Assembly: GCA_019137255.1 (NCBI GenBank)
Contig: WPDH01000131.1
Span: forward strand, 844 to 58,955
Origin: Corinectria fuckeliana
Lineage: Eukaryota > Ascomycota > Sordariomycetes > Hypocreales > Nectriaceae
Direction of reading: 5' to 3'
Length of the DNA stretch: 58,112 bases
Below are positions 10,440 through 22,807 of this stretch, piece after piece. The notes under the pieces are model-generated. The model made no database searches. It had not been told where the DNA came from and saw nothing but the letters and a program-made list of their open reading frames with translations. A program made the position numbers and the translations under genes. Numbering within the stretch: the stretch's first letter is position 1; every line of letters starts with the position of its first letter.

Positions 10440-11589
10440 TTATGAGGTCTTCTTGGCGGGAGCGCCACCGCTGATGTACTTACCAAGATCGGTGGCGTCA
10501 TGAAATTGCTTAGCGGTGTCCTTGATGGCTCCCCAGATTTGGCGGGCAGCGGGGGGAGTTCCCTGGGCGCCAATAAGGGAATCGACACGAACCCCGAGCT
10601 GGGAGAAGGAGGTCTGAACGTGGGTGCTCTGGGAGTAGCGAGCGCGGAGGAAGGCAGTGTACAGGGCGATCAGGATCCAAGACCGCCGCTGGAAGAAGAT
10701 GGCAGACAAAAGAATACGGAACCACAGGAGGATCTCGAGGCTGGAGACGACGGACATGGAGGCGTCGTAGTATTCCTTGACGAAGGCACCGATCTTATCA
10801 GCCAGAGGGCTGGTGACGACAGGCTTTCGGCCGGGAGAGGCGCCATCGGCCTCGGGGGCGGGCTTGGGAGCCGTGAGGGTGGGGATGAGGTTGGCGCGAG
10901 AATAGGTGGCGACATGAAAGACGGAGTAGATGGAATAAGGAAGGAGGGCGAGCGGGTACTGAGGCGAGAAGAGCCAGATCAGGGCCATGGCTTTAACGAA
11001 GTGTTAGTAAAGACTAAGGGGGGGAGGTTGGCGCGAGCCGCAGGAAAGCGAGTGCGTACCGAGATACTGGATATTCTCATCGGCGAGCAGGCCAATATAG
11101 CCGCCAGGGGCGCGGGCACCAGTCTTTGCGCGAGCGCGCTGGGTCTTGTAGACGACGATGCCATAGGTGAGGGCGGCCGCGACAAAGGAAGTGCGGTAGG
11201 AGAATTGGGCAACGCCGCCGTAGTAATTCATACGGAGCCAAGACAGGCCATATCGGAATGTGGTGATGATCAGGGTGAGATGTCTGCCGAGGAACGAGGT
11301 TAGTTATGATCGTCTTCGAGTGTAGGCACAGATGGCGGGCAGTCGATCAACCGCGCAAGTCGACAGCGTCAATGTGGCCGTTATGGAGGGGCCGGGAGGG
11401 TCACAGCTCCGAGCTGCGATAAAGGGTTCACGTACCCAGCAAACCAAGCGACTGCGATGAGGACAAGCCAACGTTAGCAGGGAGTCCGTGGGAGATGATT
11501 GAGAAGATGAGGCACGAACACTGCAGGGTCTTGACGAGGGCCAGTAGCCTCTCCTGGAGAGGCAGGTTAGGGTTCGGCGCTGGAGGCAT
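10440..11589 (-). CDS. Pom33/TMEM33-family nuclear envelope and ER membrane protein
   Basis: Four exons on the minus strand: 11589-11520, 11451-11436 (only 16 nt), 11283-11060 and 10990-10440, giving 286 residues. Frames join exactly and rebuild the family's conserved N-terminus: NLPLQERLLAL, then FAWFAGHLTL, then LSWLRMNYYGG and SYRTSF. The first donor is the weak GTTCGT but is the only one that restores the conserved frame; the others are GTACGT and GTACGC. Hydrophobic segments lie in exons 2-3 (two) and exon 4 (MALIWLFSPQYPLALLPYSIY, VSSLEILLWFRILLSAIFF, WILIALYTAFL). Yeast Pom33 and fission yeast Tts1 shape tubular ER and help place nuclear pores. The C-terminus is amphipathic and basic, as expected for membrane or importin contact. 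Confidence 0.85.
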
Positions 11590-13417
11590 GGTGAGAGGAG
11601 ATGCGAAAGCGAAGTGCTGATACCAAGCGGGTGCACGGGGTTCGATAGGGAAGTCGGAGGACGCGGGAGGAGAGAAGTTGAAAGAGAGCGCGCGCGCACA
11701 GCGTCGTTGAGGGCGGGTTGCGTGCGGATTTAGTAGCAGTGGTGGTTGAGGCTGCGGAGGTGGGTGATGATGATGATGCGAGGAAGAAGAGGATTAGCTC
11801 AGATGTTCTGTGGAGAGGAGGAATTGACGGATTGTTTATGTGGCCAGACCCAGCTTCGAGCCCGGCGGGTACCTCCTTGGTGGGCCTGAGACTTGAGAGG
11901 TACCTGGGACATGCAGGCACTGCGGGCTGCGGGCACTGCAGGCAGCTGCTTCAGTGCAAGTGTGCAAGTGTGCAAGTGGGTTTGCAGACTTGGGAGTTCC
12001 AGTGGGATTATCCACTGGAGATCTAATAAGCCACTTTGCTCACTAGCAGGGAGCTCAGCCCAGCAGGGTTGGCGAGAGTGGGGGTATCTGTACTGTGTAT
12101 TCTGCGCGGAGGAGGCTGGAGAAGAGACGGAATGCGATGGTTTAGCAGTCAACCAACTTTTGGCAAGGGAGAGGAACGAACAGTTGGAGTGCTTCGATAC
12201 TGGCAGAATGATGCCAGCTGCCTGAAGATGATAGGACGGACCCCTCTCTAGGTACCTTAGGTCGGTGCTTGGCGAAACACAAAGCAAGGTACTATGTACT
12301 ATGTAGTCGGCGGATGCAACCGTGCTTCAGGTGACAACCTGCCTAACACAACCGGCGGCGCCGATGACGATGACCGCGATAGCCTAGATGGCCTCGATGA
12401 CGACACCTCCACACCACAGGTGAAAAAGACACGCGAGCCAGATTCCAGCCTTGGTCTGGGACTCGAGAGCTGGGAATGATGTAATCTGTTCACTATAGCT
12501 GCATGACGAGACCCTCCCTCCCTCCTGTCATTTTCTCCCTCTAGCCCTCCAGCCTCCCACTCAAGCTCCAGCTCCAGCTCAGGCCCCCCGCTTCGGCGAT
12601 ACCGAGGTTCGGCCAATAAGAGGCACCTGACTTGCTGTGAACCACGCGCTGAACTGCTTGATGATTCATCCATGTCTTCCTCCAAAGAAGACGGGACGAG
12701 ACAAGACGAGATCAGATCGAAGTGCCACCGGGCGCCGCTAATAAAACAGAGCCTCTGTCGCGCCCTGGCATCTTATCCCAGAATTCGCTTGTCCCCTAGC
12801 CGCCGATGTACCTAGCCGCCATAGACATCCAGAACCACCAACACCATTGGACACTATCTCACGGTTCCAGCTGCAACTAGGGCCTGCGCATACAAGTGAT
12901 ACGGGAAGGGAAGGATACATTGGAAGCTCAGGCGTATCAACTTGGCATTGCTCAATCGACTCTGATTATCTGATTACATACATTACGCTACATACCTAAG
13001 CTACATGTGCAATCTATCGTTCCAGCTTATTTTCCTCCAACGGCCGGTGGTGGCACGGTGTAACAACTATGTGGTCCAAGCGCCCTCTTCATTTTCCCTT
13101 TCAGGCATCTATTCAGATACCAGTCACCTTCAGCTCTGGCGATAGCTTCACAGTGCCTTGATCTTCTTGTCATCAAGAGTTCTAGTCTTGTCAACAGAAT
13201 CAACCACCCGCTCATCTTTCTTTAGCATTGTATCGTATTGCGTGTATTTATCCATCGATCCTAGCGTACGCGTGTTCCTTGTCGGTCGTCGTGGTCAGCC
13301 CCAGTTCTAGCCCCAGCCCAGCCTCAGCCTCAGCCTGATGCTGTCCTTTCAACTACTTTCAGCCCCCTCCATCAAACCCGTATTCAGGCCACTTATATAC
13401 CGCTGACGCATCCGAAA
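11590..13417. other. 1.8-kb divergent intergenic region
   Basis: Between the Pom33-like gene (minus) and the ankyrin gene (plus). It contains short tandem repeats: GCAAGTGT-type units near 11958-11985 and CAGCCT/CAGCCC units at about 13300-13335, just before the ankyrin start. Small open frames on both strands have no recognisable content. It probably carries both promoters and a long ankyrin-gene leader. Confidence 0.4.
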
Positions 13418-16400
13418 ATGGCCGAGAGACTCGCTTCTCTGAAGGACTCTACATTTCTGCTTTGCTCGACCGTCAACAAGCACTTGAAAGCTTCCAGCTC
13501 GGAACACCACACTGACCTCAAGGCTCTCGTGGTCGAGCTGCGGTTGCTCGGAGGGACCCTCTACAGCCTTCAGCAGCTCATTGGTGAGCTTCAAGAGGAG
13601 GAACAGGGTGCTTCCTGGGTGTCTGGTTCAGGCGGCCAGGCTAGCTGGCCTGCCGTCGATGGATGCGAACTCCTACTCCAAGCCCTCCAGGTTTTGTACG
13701 CTTTCGCAGAACCAGATGGTCTCAAAAACGCCAGATTAGCTCTTCTCGCGTACCGCTCCAAATTCGGATTCATTCTTGGCTCGTCAGAGTCCCTGCAAGA
13801 CGTATCTCTTCATTTCTGCGTCCTGGGAAAAGAACCCACGCCACAGTTGCAGCGCAGGGACCGGGATATTGAAGAAGACGAGGCTTCATCCCTCCTGGTT
13901 TCCGATGCCGCCAAGGACAAGCCAAGTATGGAAGACTTGCTATCTTGGCTGGAGATTCTCAACGCCCCGGAGAACGACCGCGAGCCGGCAGAGTACTCCA
14001 GAGAAATGAACATTGTGCAATCGCGTCGCCTTGAATCGCCGCTATACCAGACAGCCGCGACTCGATGGCCGTTGTACGCCGAGGCACACTGGGCAGAACT
14101 CAGACCCCAGATGTGCTTGCTCTTTCGAGGTCCCAGGCCATTCAACTTTGTGCAATGGGTGCTCGAGTATGCCAGAGAGACGTACCCGCGCACGTTTGGG
14201 AGCCTGGCAGTCTCCCACAAAGTTCTGCTGGAACTGACAGATGCGCTTTGTAACGGATCCATCGCGCCGCTGCATATGGCTGCTGCACTCGGCCTGCCCA
14301 GTCTTTGCAGAGACCTTCTCTCGATGGATGCCGATGTCAACCAAGTAGGCTTGCTCGGTAGCCCTTTGTTCTGTGCCCTCGTCGGCCCAAATGTACTTAC
14401 CACGCGAGCGGACCCAGAGTCCTGGACGTCTCTGCTTAGCAATCCTCATGCCGATGTCAACTGCGCCGCCACGATCCTGTTTCTCCTCGAAAAGGGCGCA
14501 GACTGCCAGTACCGGTACCGATGGAGGAATGCCGACGAGGCTTCGCTCGCGGGACTAGCTCTGTGGATGGCGTTGACCACTAAGCACGACGACGTCTTCA
14601 TTCAGACTGTGTCTAATGGCGCTGATCTTGACGGCGCCTTGATCCAGCTCATTCAGCGCGATAGCTTTGTGAACCGGGGCCTCGCATCCAAAGTGAGGCT
14701 TTCTCGTTTGCTCACTTTCGTGTACGACACCACTCTGTCTGCCGTAGAAGACCTAGGCCCAAACTCGGAACCGCTTCGAGAGGCAGTACGCCTACTTATG
14801 AAAGAATCGGGTCACTTATTCGTCTTGGCGGAAGATCGTCAGCGTATATCTTCGATTGAAGACCTCAGGTTTCGGTATCTTGTACGAGAATCCATTGTCA
14901 ATTCCGACTCGTTTCTGTTTCATCGTCTCCTTGCCGATCCCAGATTCGACCCGGATCTCCCGTTCGACGAGCGTCAGGTCGGGGGCACTATTCTGCACAT
15001 GGCTACCGAAGGGGGCCACATTGAGATTATCGACAGTCTTGTCAAAGCGGGAGCCAGTCTGAAAGCAACTGACGTCGAAGGACGGACGCCAATGATGGTT
15101 GTCGAAGAACCGGGGGTGCTGTCGAAACTGGTCCTGGAATGCGGAGCCACGACTACCGACACGGATAATAAGGGGCGGACAATATGGCACCTTGCCGCTT
15201 CAACAAACGATGCTCTCCTCAAATGGCTGCGCGAAAATGACCCATGCAAGGAGCAAAACCTGGTTACGAAAAGTCTAGCAGGCTGCACTCCACTGGCAGA
15301 TGCCTTCCTTTACATCTCCTTCCTAGGCGCTGAGTCCAAGGGATGGAAACAAACACCGCCTGCAGCCGCCAGGTTTCTCCTAGAAGAACCGCACACGAAG
15401 GAGTCGATGCGGTGTCCAACCTCACTTCTTCATTGTGCCATCGAGTGGGGCGAGTTGGACTTGTTGGACGAGCTGCTCAAGGTTGGCTACGAGGTTGAAG
15501 GGGACCATGGCCCAATGCTTCGGCGTTTGAATCTCTCTGCTTCGGACGAAATGGTAGAAAAGGTTCTGGAGCTGTCCCAAGGGGAGTCCTTTGTATTCGC
15601 CGATGGCAGCACTGTGGCAGAGACCATCCTGACAAACACATTGCTCATGCCGCGGCAAAACTCGGCAGCTTTTGCTAGGCCAACAGCTCATCCGTCTTGC
15701 TACCCAAAGCTCACGCCATGCGTGTTTGAGAGACTGCTCACCCCTGAAGTCTTGAACGCCCGAGACTCCCGTGGTCGCGGTATCTGGGCCCGATTCTGCG
15801 ACAACGTCTTGCCCATGTTGTCGGGGCCTGGATGCGATTACCCGCAAAGACTCGGTTTTCTTCAAAGGTTCCTTGCCAGTGCCATACCGCGTCTCAATGC
15901 TGCCGGAGCCTTGGAGGACTATGAGCGCGAAACTGGGGAGTGGGCAATTCTTTACATGGCAGATCGAAAAGGCACCAGTCCATCCTGGGAGCGCTGGCAA
16001 TTCGGACTGATTGCGGTTGCCCTGCATTCTTCAGTTCGGGACGAATCCGAGTTCCTAAACTCCATCGACGGAGCGCTTCTCCTGGCACAGGCGGTTCGGC
16101 GTGGCCAGATTAACTTGGTCCAAACGCTGATGTCAAAGGGCGTACAAGTCCACGTCCAGCATCCCCAATTGAATGACAAGTCTCTGCTAGAGAACCTTCT
16201 CTCGGATGCCGTCTTGCATGGCACAATGCTAGATACGCTTTTGGATGGCCTCGAGCCTCAGTGCCTAGTACCCCGACAGCATCAGATTCTCGACACCTTA
16301 CTGAGCCTGCCTCGAGACTTCCATGCAGGAGGGATACTGAAGGCCCTCCTGTTGCAAGATTTAATAAATCCAAACACAGTCTCGATCAATAATCCAGGCG

Positions 16401-18869
16401 CCCCGTCGCTGCTGCAAGAGGCAATAGAGGAGGGTAAACCCGATCTAGCATGGATATTACTTGACCATGGAGCCGATCCCGCCTTTACGAAGAACGGAGA
16501 CTGGGCTGTGCTTTGTGCAGCAAAGAGAGGCTACACTTCCATTTTCAACAAGATTGCCGAAGAGGCCGGCTCCGATTTTAATTGGAGTTGCCTCTACGAC
16601 GTCCCTCCCAAGCGTACGTACAACGCGCTGCAAGTCACGGCAGCAAACGGACGCGACAGCGCGCTGGCGTGGCTCATAGAACGGACACCTCTGCGCTATA
16701 GTGTGGATAAAGGGTCTCTCAGAAACGGCTCCGCGCCCATCCACTTGGCAGTTGAAGCTGGGTCGTTGAGCTGCCTCAGGGTTCTCGACGACAACGGCGC
16801 AGACTTGGAGATCCGGGACCCAGACGGTTTCACGCCGCTTCTCTTAGCCATCCGGGGGGACCATGAAGAGATCATCCGTTTCCTCCTGGATGCCGGCGTC
16901 AACACCGAGAACGATCGGTACGGAATCCACGTCGCATCCACGTGGCGTGGTGCCTCGGTCGGAATCGTCAAGGAGTTTGTCACGGCCAAGCTCGGATCCG
17001 CCCCGTGCGCTCCCTTCGAAAGCCCCAGCCCCGGAAAGCTCGGAGGTCTTCTGGCAGACATGATAGAGAACTGCTCACCGCAGACCGAGGGAGTCTTTGC
17101 AACTGTCCTGACCGAGATCCCAAAGGAGTACTTGGTCGCTGCCGTTCTGCCCTGCGGCGGGTGCACGCTGCTGAGTTTTGCCGGCTACAACTCCTGCAAC
17201 ATGATGATGCTCGAACTCGTGGAACTCGGTTTCGGTGGCTTCGTCACCGGTTGCAGCACCCACTGGATCCATGGCTACAACGCGCTGCACCACGCGTGTT
17301 TCGGCCTTCTCAGGCAACTGGATGCCGACCAGCCAGATGTTATAGAAAGCACCCTGACCTTTATTCGAAAGTGTCTGGACGCCTACCTGGCAGAGGGGAT
17401 CCTGTGGTTCCACGTATCATGCTCGCCTCTCCACGGGGTTGTGCAGCTCGGATGTGGCATTCGTAGTATGACAGGGAGCTGGGAAGTCCACCAAAGGGCG
17501 CTTCACGATCTGGTGAAACATCTTGAAGAGCATGCCGAGGAGTATTGGTGAGTAAAACCCTCTGTGACTTGAATCCAAGGTGCTAATACCATCAAGGAAA
17601 CTCGTGGAAGAAGCGGGCTTGTCAGACATGTGTGTCTCTGTCGAAGGCGACAACACGGCGACCAAGCTCTTGCGCCTCGTTCTCAACCTCCGGTGCAACT
17701 CGGATGACTGGGTGGACTATGCCGGCGGTTCCCTTCCAAACGCATTGCACCTCCTTGTCGAAGGGATCGGACGAGACGCCGAAATAGGCCGCGAGTGCAA
17801 CATGATCGAGCTTCTGACAGCGCACGGAATAGACGTCGACGCCCAGGACGGCGACTCCAACACTGCTCTTCACTTCGGGGCTTCGAGGGGAAACCTCCCC
17901 GTCATCAAGAAGCTCATCGACGCCGGTGCGAATCCCAACATCCGGGACGACACGGGCGCCACCGCCCTGGCTCGGGCCGTGGACTGGGGCGACATCGACA
18001 TCGTCCGCTACCTCGTCGAGCACGGCGCCGAGCCCGAAGCCGTCGCCGGCACGCCGCATCTTTTCTTGTACTTCAAGCCGAATCCGCGATACGTGCACGA
18101 CCTCGCCGGGCTTGGCTTCAACCTGAACGCGTCGGTCCCGGGAAGCTCGAGTCTGGCCTTGATGACGATGGTCTCGACGCCCGCCGCGAGGTCGTACATC
18201 CTGAACCGCGACATCGACTTCGGCGCCGTGGTCGCCGAGACACCGCACCTCCTCAACATGCTCCTGTCTCGCAACTGCGGCCCGGCTGCCATCCGGAAGG
18301 TCATGCGGCGCGCTCCCCGCGAGTACCACGACCAAATCCTGCACCGCGACCCATATCCCGGCGTGCAGCCGGCCCGCATCGCCATCCGCAGGGGCGACAC
18401 GGCCGTCCTCGAAACGCTCATCGACTTCGGGTGGGACTTTGAGAGGACTTGCTCCGCCGAAGGATCTGCCCTCATGTTTGCGTGCGGCATGGGCGTGCTC
18501 AAGCCCGTCCAGCTGTTCGTCCGCCGCGGCGCGCGCCTCGTCTACGTCGGTGCAGACGAGCACGGCCGGCGGGTTGTCAGGTCTGCTCTTGGAGCGGCGA
18601 GACTGTACCCCAAGGTCGTGCGGTGGCTGCTCGTGGGACGTCACCAGGATATGGGCGCTCTCGAGTGGCTTGGCAGCAAACCAACCGAGGCACCCATCAA
18701 GCCGTGGTCAGGCCCGCGCAAGGGCGCCCACAAACTCTCCGGCTTCGACGGGCATTTCATCAGGACTTCGGGGAAGTCTTCCGACGAACTGCTCGGCGTC
18801 CTGCGCCGTGTTGGGAATATTCGCAGGGAACTCGCGGGTAAGATTGTGCAGACTACGCTGGTTGAATAG
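13418..18869 (+). CDS. Giant ankyrin-repeat protein (1800 residues)
   Basis: Exons 13418-17547 and 17597-18869. The 49-bp intron (donor GTGAGT, branch GCTAAT, acceptor ATCAAG) splits a Trp codon, and both frames stop without it. Clear ankyrin repeats occur near residues 280-325 (SIAPLHMAAALG), 520-620 (GGTILHMATEGGHIEIIDSL), 1100-1180 (APIHLAVEAG; DGFTPLLLAIRGDHEEIIRFLLDAG) and 1460-1545 (NTALHFGASRGNLPVIKKLIDAGANPN). More degenerate repeats fill the spaces between. The first 90 residues are helical and resemble the N-terminal helical domains of fungal STAND/NLR-type proteins, but no P-loop nucleotide-binding motif is present. Such proteins are protein-protein scaffolds; the partner is unknown. 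No signal peptide or membrane segment is visible. Its tail-to-tail neighbour is PRP22. Confidence 0.85.
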
Positions 18870-19216
18870 TTGGCTGGTTGGCCAGGCCAAGCAGCTACGA
18901 AAATGTGATGTTGTAACGATTTGGATAACCCAGGACACAATTGTTCATGATGATGTAGGTGTTGGCTTCTCGGATGTCTGGGTAGCACGGCGCTTGGGAT
19001 GGGCTCTACCATAGACTCTGGATTAGAATGAAGTTACGAATAATATTTTGTCTTTACGACCACACACAAAGAGCATTCCGCAGATGAGCAAGACGACCTC
19101 TTTTTCCAGAGATCAAGGACATACATTGCTGGGGGGGAACTACGCTATGGACGTACATTGAAAACCGACCCGACTCCCAACTCCTGAATAATCAAGTTCG
19201 TCACCGTGCTTCTCAA
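18870..19216. other. Convergent 3' intergenic region
   Basis: About 350 bases between the stop codons of the ankyrin gene and PRP22. It presumably holds both 3' ends. AT-richer sequence and AATAAT-like motifs near 19038 may serve polyadenylation. No gene was seen. Confidence 0.4.
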
Positions 19217-22200
19217 CTATCCCCATGTACCACCACCGCCGCCTCCTCTGCCTCCCTTCCTCTGCGCGCTCAGCCGCCAGTCGTCCTCGCCGGCAAACTT
19301 GTTGTACAGCGGCTGGATACGCTCCGCCTTCTTGCGCTTGCTCAGCTTGTCGGTGCCCGCGACCTTGAAGAAGGTCGGCGCCGCCTCGACGAGCCACTTG
19401 GGCTCGATGCTCGTGGTGTTTTGCATGTACTCCTTGGTGGTCAGGACGAGGGTGTGGTAGATGACCCACTCGGCGTGCTTGCCGAACAGCGCGGAGCTGG
19501 GGTGCAGGTAGACGGGGGTGCCCTCGATGAGCGTCTTGTAGCCCTCCTGGGGGTCCTTGCGGGCGGCGTTGCGGAAGAAGCCGGAGCACAGGGCCTGGCG
19601 AACCTTTTCCGTCTTGCGGCCGCAGGATACGACGGGGTGCTTGTAGCGGTCCATGATCTTGACGAGCTGGTCGCGGACGTCCTTGGCGCGGCGCATCGAT
19701 CGAGCTTGGATGAAGTTCTCAAAGCACCAGGGGGTCGAGTAACCGCTGTGCTTCCAGGCGTTGTAGACGTTGAGCAACGTGAGATGGTCGCCGTTGGGGT
19801 CGTGGAACTTGGCCTTCTTCTGATCCGCCTGGGTTTGCTTCTCCTTGGGGCGGTAGAAGACGCTCATGAGGTTCAGCATGGCGATGATGCTGAGCATCTC
19901 GTCTGAGCAATCGAGGTCAATAGCGGCGATCAGGACCTTGGCGAGTGACGGCTCCATGGGGAAGTCGGCCATCTTCCTGCCCAGGCGCGTCAACAGACCC
20001 TCGTCGTCCAGAGCACTGAGGGCGTATAGTTCTTCCAAGGCAGTAAGCATGGTGTTGATAGGTGGTGGATCCATAAAGTCGAAGTGCAGGAGGTCGTTGA
20101 TGCCCATGGCCTTGAGCATGAGAATCGTATGGGACAGGTTCTGGCGCTGGATTTCGGGAATAGTGGTGGGCAGCATTTCTGACTGATAAGCTGCCTCAGT
20201 GTACAGTCGAAAGGTCTTTCCAGGTCCGGTTCGGCCTGCTCTTCCAGCCCTCTGATTCGCCTGCGCTTGTGAGATGGGAGTGACGACCAGGGAGTCCATA
20301 CCCAGCTTAGGGTCGTAGGCATTTTGCTTGACAAAGCCAGGGTCCACAACGTAGTAGATCTCGTCGATGGTGATGGATGTCTCGGCGATGTTGGTGGCAA
20401 TAACCACCTTGCGACTCCCAGCCGGCGCAGGCTCGAAAATGCGACTTTGCATCTCGGTAGGCAGCTGGGAGTAGACGGGGAGGATGAGGAGTTCTGGTAC
20501 GTTCGGCCCTAGTGCCTTCATCCGCTCGTATAAAATCTCACAAGCCGTGTCGATTTCCTCCTGTCCAGTCAAGAAAAGAAGAATGTCGCCTTTGGGCTCT
20601 GTCAGGTGGATCTGCATGATGGTGACCAGAGCCGAGTCCAGGTAGTCGGATTCGGGCTCTTTCGAATAGAGAATCTCAACCGGGAACGTTCGCCCGGGAA
20701 TGGTGAAGATGGGACACTCGTTGAAGTATGCAGAGAACTTGTCCGCATCGAGCGTTGCAGAAGTAACAATGACCTTCAGGTCCAGCCGACGCTTGAGCGT
20801 CTTCTTGAGCAGCGCAAAGAGCACATCGGTCGAGATGGTACGTTCGTGAGCCTCGTCGAGCATGATGCACGAGTATTGTTTCAGATCCGGATCCACAAGA
20901 ATCTCACGCTGAAGCCTACCGTCGGTCATGTACTTGATCTTGGTGCTCGGACTGGTAACATCCTCGAAGCGGATCGTGTAGCCGACCTCCTCTCCAAGCT
21001 TGCAGCCGACTTCTTCAGCGACACGCTTGGCCACGGACATGGCAGCGACACGACGAGGCTGGGTGCATCCGATGATGCCGTCGTTGGCGAACCCTGCCTC
21101 GGCCAGATACTGAGTCAACTGGGTCGTCTTTCCTGAGCCTGTCTCTCCAACCACGATGAGGATCTGGTTCTCGCGGACAGCTTTGATGAGCTGGTTTCGG
21201 AAAACGTAGACGGGCAAGGACTCCCGTTGATCCTTGATGCTCATGCTTGTGCGCTTGCCCAAGGATTCACCCTTTGGGATGACCGCCCTTTTCCATTCCG
21301 GGACCTCGTCCGACTTGGCGTTGTTTCTGGTGTTCCGGAGCTCGCTAGCAAACTTGCGTTTCTCAGGGTCGGCCATGGGGTCATTCCACTGCGCTGCCAG
21401 GTTCTCTTTCGGGACGTCCGACGCAGCTGTGTCAGCTTCTTGTTGTTTTAACTCTTTCCGCTCCTTGGCGAGAGATGTGCCTGACATGGCTGCTCGGTTC
21501 ATTGAGCCGTCTGGAGCCTTGACGACACGAATCGGTGATAGCTCAAGAGACTGCTTGGTCTGGCCAGCCAGGAAAGGAGGCTCCTCCTCGCGCACCTCAA
21601 TGTCGACATCCTCCTCCAATTCCATCTCGCCATCGCCACGGAGCGTCGCGTTGTAGTCCTCCTCCAAGTCGGGGTAGTCGGACGCCTTGGCGACTCCTGA
21701 CGCGATCAACTGTCGAATCTCCCACCTCTCGGGGGAAGTCATTCTCTTCTTCTGGCGGCGCGGGGGTCCTAGAGTGTCTCGTGGCATGCTGGGTGTGTCG
21801 TCCATGTACCCGTTCCTCCCTCCGCCTCCCAATGCCTCCATGTTGGCACCGGAGGTCATTCGAACCTGTGGCTCCAAATCCCTACCAGTCTCCTGGTCCA
21901 CATCCTTCATAGAAAGACCAATCCTTGACCCCTCGATAGCAGTAACCTTGACCCATACTTGCTGCCCTCGCGACACCACATCCGAGGGGTGGTTGATTCG
22001 CTGGCCCTCGGCCATTCGAGATACGTGGACGAGGCCGTCGACTTTGCCTTTGACGTGGTGAATATTAACAAAGGCGCCGAAATCTTTGATGCCTGTAACG
22101 TGTCCCTCGTATACCTTGTGTAGTTCCGGCGCATCGTCGATTTCGGGCTCGGGGGCCTTGCGGAAACGGTCGTCGGCTTCGTCATCGTCGTAACGTCGGC

Positions 22201-22807
22201 GGCCTCGCCGATCTTTGCGCGAGTCGCGGTGTCTATCTCGCCAGTCCTCATCTCCTCGGTCTTGCGACCGCGACCTTGACCGGTACTTGTCTCTCTTTCG
22301 TCGTTCTCGTGAACGCGACCTGTCTTTTTTCCTCCGCCTTGGCTCCTTGTGGTCGTCGTTTGGGCTTCGACTGCGTTTCCTCGATTCCTTCTCCTTCTTG
22401 GCCTTCCCTTCTAGGCCCTCCAATAACGCCAGCGTGTCATCTATAACATCTGCGCCTCCACCGAAGGCCGGAGCCTTGTCGGGTACCGCGAGGCCGCTAA
22501 AGACCTTTTCCTTCTCTTTGAGAGTTCGCGAATGGTGAGGTTCTTCTGCGCTAGCGGCGCCGTTCTTTCCCTTGAACTTCGGGTGCATCGCCAGTACGAG
22601 GCGATCCAGACTGTCGATGAGACTTGGCGGGAAGTCTGCGCCAATACCTGCGAGTTTGTCGCGGAACTGGTCGAGGGAACTGCATTCTAGGCGTTGGGCG
22701 ATTAGGAACTCGGCAAGGGTCTTGTCGCCAACGCCGACGTGGTTCTGGAGCTCCGAGGTCACTTTTGATACGAGCGACAGAAGCTCGAGGTTTAAAAGGT
22801 CGTCCAT
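19217..22807 (-). CDS. PRP22: DEAH-box pre-mRNA splicing helicase Prp22 (DHX8)
   Basis: A single exon of 1196 residues. The N-terminal helical segment (1-75) is followed by an Arg/Ser/Lys-rich linker (140-215, RS-like) and an S1 RNA-binding domain (231-302, VTGIKDFGAFVNI). The helicase core has motif I GETGSGKT (554-561), DEAH (651-654), SAT (683-685) and motif VI QRAGRAGRTG (852-861), then the helicase-associated C-terminal domains. An S1 domain ahead of a DEAH core identifies Prp22/DHX8, which releases spliced mRNA from the spliceosome and proofreads 3' splice sites. The length fits the family (yeast 1145, human 1220). The start gives the conserved LLSLVSKVTSEL helix near residue 10. The C-terminus ends in an odd Gly-rich run (GRGGGGGGTWG). 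Confidence 0.97.
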   Translation of the reverse strand: MDDLLNLELLSLVSKVTSELQNHVGVGDKTLAEFLIAQRLECSSLDQFRDKLAGIGADFPPSLIDSLDRLVLAMHPKFKGKNGAASAEEPHHSRTLKEKEKVFSGLAVPDKAPAFGGGADVIDDTLALLEGLEGKAKKEKESRKRSRSPNDDHKEPRRRKKDRSRSRERRKRDKYRSRSRSQDRGDEDWRDRHRDSRKDRRGRRRYDDDEADDRFRKAPEPEIDDAPELHKVYEGHVTGIKDFGAFVNIHHVKGKVDGLVHVSRMAEGQRINHPSDVVSRGQQVWVKVTAIEGSRIGLSMKDVDQETGRDLEPQVRMTSGANMEALGGGGRNGYMDDTPSMPRDTLGPPRRQKKRMTSPERWEIRQLIASGVAKASDYPDLEEDYNATLRGDGEMELEEDVDIEVREEEPPFLAGQTKQSLELSPIRVVKAPDGSMNRAAMSGTSLAKERKELKQQEADTAASDVPKENLAAQWNDPMADPEKRKFASELRNTRNNAKSDEVPEWKRAVIPKGESLGKRTSMSIKDQRESLPVYVFRNQLIKAVRENQILIVVGETGSGKTTQLTQYLAEAGFANDGIIGCTQPRRVAAMSVAKRVAEEVGCKLGEEVGYTIRFEDVTSPSTKIKYMTDGRLQREILVDPDLKQYSCIMLDEAHERTISTDVLFALLKKTLKRRLDLKVIVTSATLDADKFSAYFNECPIFTIPGRTFPVEILYSKEPESDYLDSALVTIMQIHLTEPKGDILLFLTGQEEIDTACEILYERMKALGPNVPELLILPVYSQLPTEMQSRIFEPAPAGSRKVVIATNIAETSITIDEIYYVVDPGFVKQNAYDPKLGMDSLVVTPISQAQANQRAGRAGRTGPGKTFRLYTEAAYQSEMLPTTIPEIQRQNLSHTILMLKAMGINDLLHFDFMDPPPINTMLTALEELYALSALDDEGLLTRLGRKMADFPMEPSLAKVLIAAIDLDCSDEMLSIIAMLNLMSVFYRPKEKQTQADQKKAKFHDPNGDHLTLLNVYNAWKHSGYSTPWCFENFIQARSMRRAKDVRDQLVKIMDRYKHPVVSCGRKTEKVRQALCSGFFRNAARKDPQEGYKTLIEGTPVYLHPSSALFGKHAEWVIYHTLVLTTKEYMQNTTSIEPKWLVEAAPTFFKVAGTDKLSKRKKAERIQPLYNKFAGEDDWRLSAQRKGGRGGGGGGTWG

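Noticed and set aside
17622..18644. A 340-codon minus-strand frame opposite the ankyrin gene's second exon
   Set aside because: The plus-strand frame contains ankyrin repeats; the minus-strand product is unrecognisable and lacks upstream signals.
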